A DNA stretch of 64,000 nucleotides, taken from Sclerurus mexicanus. Lineage: Eukaryota; Chordata; Aves; Passeriformes; Furnariidae. The stretch's first letter is position 1, and every line of letters starts with the position of its first letter. The notes beneath the pieces were generated by a model. The model did no database searches. It was given only the letters and a program-made list of their open reading frames with translations, and was not told where the DNA came from. The position numbers and the translations under genes were made by a program. This document shows positions 60,794-64,000 of the stretch, in pieces. The stretch covers positions 203,001-267,000 of the forward strand of contig VWZF01005530.1 of NCBI GenBank assembly GCA_013396755.1, in the 5' to 3' direction.

Positions 60794-63700
60794 TGACAGC
60801 AAATGACAAACCACCCTTAAAATGATGCTAAGAATTGGTATGAGTCAGATTGCAAGTTATGTTAAGTGCATGGTACTTGGTGGGAGATATAAATTGTAGT
60901 GTTGTCCTTCTGTGGGCTACCTACACCCTAGTAGGAGGAGGGATAGTCTGTGTCATTCAGTGTTGACCTGTTCAGTTCCTTGCATTGCTTCTGAGTGGAT
61001 GTCGTGACCTCTGGCAAGTCTTGTCCTCTCAGTAACTGGATTTCCTATTACTTAAGGGAAGGGGCATCACTGTCCTAGCACAGGTATGCGGTGATAATAC
61101 CTTTGAAGAGCAGAGCCACAGCAGTAATGAAAAGTGAGGAATGAATGCAGCACTGCCTATCTACTGCCCAGTAAAGACGAACAGGGAACCAGTACAATGA
61201 TTCATCACTTGTGCAGCAATGCAACACATTACCTTTCCCTTGCCTTGCCCAGACAGAGGAGACACACTTTCCACAGTGTGTTTCTGTGTTAGAGTGGGGT
61301 GACTTGCACAGGCTCCAGGACTCCCTGGTAGCTGTGGAGGCAAGGAAGCGGTGACTATGGCATTAAATCACAGGAAAATCATGAAGCTAAATGTTCTTGA
61401 TGCTGCTATTTTGAGTAGAGGACAGTGACACTGTCAGAAACTCCTTTGGAATTAGATGATATCTCATCCCACTTACCAGAGAGCTTGTGGGACCTGTTTC
61501 AGGTTAGGAGAAATGGCCATAAATAATGAACTGAGAGAGCTAATCCAGATCCAAAGCATTAAAACTTCAAAGACCCCCTCTAAGGATGCTAAAAGGCAAG
61601 GAACCAGTGTGGCTGCATTCACTAGTGTGATTACCTGCAAATGAAGGCAGCAGCTCTGACTCATGTGCTTATGGAGGAGAATTATAAACAGATCTGTATT
61701 CTCAATTATTCCCTGGGCTGAAGGGCAGGAGATGGGAGATAATGGGCAAATCAGATTCAGAGGTAGAGGAAACCTGTTTCTTTTTCTCTGCATAGCTGCA
61801 TGAAGCCCACAAACATGGGATTTGAATTTTCTTATGTTTTACATAGAATCAGCTTGAGAAAATATAGGCAGGTCTCCACTGCTGATATTCATATACATGT
61901 GCTACCTTGGTGTACTTTTTGATACCAGGATGAGTTTTAACTCAGGTGTTGAACCATAACACAAACTGGGCTTAAGGCACTTGCTACTGGATCAGGGGAC
62001 ATGCTCTGAACCCTGATCCCAAAAACCATTCTGAAGCTGCTCAGATGCTGAGCTGGGGAATCATCTTATAAATAAATGCAAATGAAATTTGGTTTCACAT
62101 AATTCCCTCCAATTTCTCTCCTGCTCATTGACAGAGAGGAAATGCTTTTCAGATGCCAGCTGGTGACACTGCTTCATTATAAATTGCTCATGTCCCATTT
62201 TTAAATAGTGACTGCAAAATATTCAGCCAGCTCTCAGATCAGCCTGTCTGTCCTTTCTGAGGCATCTGCTGGTTCTTGGGCTTGAAGCTTGGTAAGAGTT
62301 GCCTAAAGATTTAACATCTTTTCCCGGAGGGAGGCTGGGAAATCCTGGGACTGTCCAAGTGACCCCTCCGTTGTCCTTGATGGGTACTGGATCATCTGTG
62401 GGAATAGGGCCAGCTGGAGACCCTTTTCTAATGTGGCTTTGCAGGGACCAGGTCAGGTATTCCCTGCACTCTCCCTGCTCCCACTACAGCATCTGTGACC
62501 CTTTGAGGCCCGTGCCCTCTGAAAACATCACACTCCTCACAGCCCCGTGTTAAATACCACAGCAGAGGGGTGTGTGTGTGGGGTGTCTGCAGAGCTCCCC
62601 TACGGGAGGAGGAGGGCTGGGAGTGAGCACGCACTGGTACTTTTCCGTCCTCCTCCCCACAGGCTGCTGGCTATCTCTGTGGGAGCTGTTTGTAGGGCTG
62701 AAGCCAAGAAGTGTCCCGTGACGTGGCAAACCCTTCCTTTGCCAGAAATCACCTTTTCAGAGCATTTTCTCCAGCCTCATAGTCATCTGTGTTTTCATTT
62801 CACTCTCCCAGCTCCACAGGGAAGGGAAGGCAGCCAGCAAGCTGGTGGGGATGGAGATGTCAATTGCATGGGGAGAGGCAGGAATTTAGCAGTCCCTGGG
62901 CAAACTCCACACTTCTGAGGGACTGGCTGCCATTTGCACATCTTTGTGGATTCCAATCACTCAGAGGTGCTACTAGGGTTTAACTCCTCCAATGCCAGGA
63001 TGCCACAGTCACAGGGGTGACTACAGTCTTTTTGCTCTCAAAAGGCACCTCCGTTCATCTGCTCGTGACAAAAGATTTAGAAAGATGATGAGCAAAGTAG
63101 AAGGTTGGGAAGTTCCCCAAGAGCAGGGACAAGCTCTGTGTCTAGTTTCTAGGCCTTTCTGAGTGATCAGGGTGGTTTTTGGTCTGTGTTTGGTCAGCAT
63201 CCGGCAGCGATATGTGTCTTTGGTCAAAGGTGTTTTATTTCATAACAGGACTCTTCTGCACTGTAAAATTAATAGAATAGCAAGACACCTGTCATGGCAA
63301 AATTGAAAAGAGATCCTGAGAAACCACATTAGCCATGAGAACTGGAGATTTTTAGATCAGTATAAAATCCTGCTTGACAACATTGGCAGCATTGCACTGT
63401 AGACATTTTACAAGCAATAAGCACTTCAAGGAGAAAAGAGGTAGGGATGTTATGTAATTCTTTAGCCAACTTCAGTGCACCTGTTACTTGCCATGGAGTT
63501 ACAAGGTTTGTCCCAGCCCAGATACAGTGTGTGGTGCAGAGAATGGCGTATGGATCAGTTCATATGATCATGTTCAGTTCATATGATTATGTTCAGTTTT
63601 GTAATGCCTTTTAGCAAGACACCAACACAACCTCTGCATTTACATGACGAGGCAGGAGAGAGCAACAGGACCAGGCTCCACGAGGGAGTCACATTTCCCA

Positions 63701-64000
63701 GAGAAGAGCAAACAAACCAAACCACCAATATCTCATTTCACCAGAGCATGCCGGCACCGGCTTATGCACACACCACAAGTGGCAAGAAACAACAGGAAAA
63801 TTACAGTCAAACCCAGTTCTGGATGAAAAACCCCACCATGAACAACATTGCATTTTGTATTCAGCTGGCAGTTGTGATTTGCTGGCATTTTAAAAGCACA
63901 CGATGTTCCTTTGTGTGGACAGCAGAAAGCTGTTTCAGAAAAGTGGAGCTCACCCATCTCCACAAACCCTTGGGCCAGCATCCCCATGACCCAATCCCCT
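60794..64000. other. Non-coding / intergenic stretch to window end
   Basis: No supported gene. It contains a TGTG run near 62569-62582 and an imperfect 19-bp tandem pair at 63556-63593 (CAGTTCATATGATCATGTT type). Nothing else was recognised. Confidence 0.65.

Overview
This window is vertebrate nuclear DNA, almost certainly from a bird. It has low coding density, split genes with canonical GT-AG introns, and several CR1 LINE fragments carrying the (ATTCTATG)n 3' tail typical of birds. The one gene I can identify, ACAN (aggrecan), matches the chicken-type domain order closely. I cannot name the species.

Layout: positions 1-22596 hold the coding part of ACAN on the minus strand, so the gene reads right to left. 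Fifteen coding exons can be placed at base resolution, and their phases chain without a break (6028 coding nt, about 2009 residues). In transcript order they are: signal peptide (exon 2, 22520-22596); Ig-V loop (21608-21979); link module 1 in two exons (20767-20941 and 20110-20237); link module 2 (19226-19519), completing G1; the interglobular domain (16986-17525); G2 as link modules 3 and 4 (16332-16506, 15785-15912, 15370-15663); a short exon at the keratan-sulfate position (15011-15202); the 3.16 kb chondroitin-sulfate exon (11736-14894); one EGF module (3916-4029); and three C-type lectin exons (1029-1187, 626-708, 173-317). The sushi module and C-terminus lie beyond the left edge.

Positions 22597 to about 42 kb look like a large first intron. 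A GC-rich, Sp1-box-bearing stretch at about 41.74-42.52 kb is the best candidate for the promoter and untranslated exon 1, but this is inferred. From there to 64 kb I see no convincing gene. The region holds CR1 fragments, low-complexity tracts, a dispersed direct repeat and one short coding-like fragment.

How the parts work together (family knowledge): G1 binds hyaluronan and link protein to build cartilage aggregates. The interglobular domain carries the aggrecanase cleavage site. The CS exon carries the chondroitin-sulfate chains that hold water. The C-terminal EGF, lectin and sushi modules bind other matrix proteins. The most unusual feature is a clean 60-bp tandem array (18 full copies) inside the CS exon, with a 180-bp higher-order repeat and a periodic loss of the Ser-Gly attachment dipeptide. 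I found no undescribed multi-gene system here.
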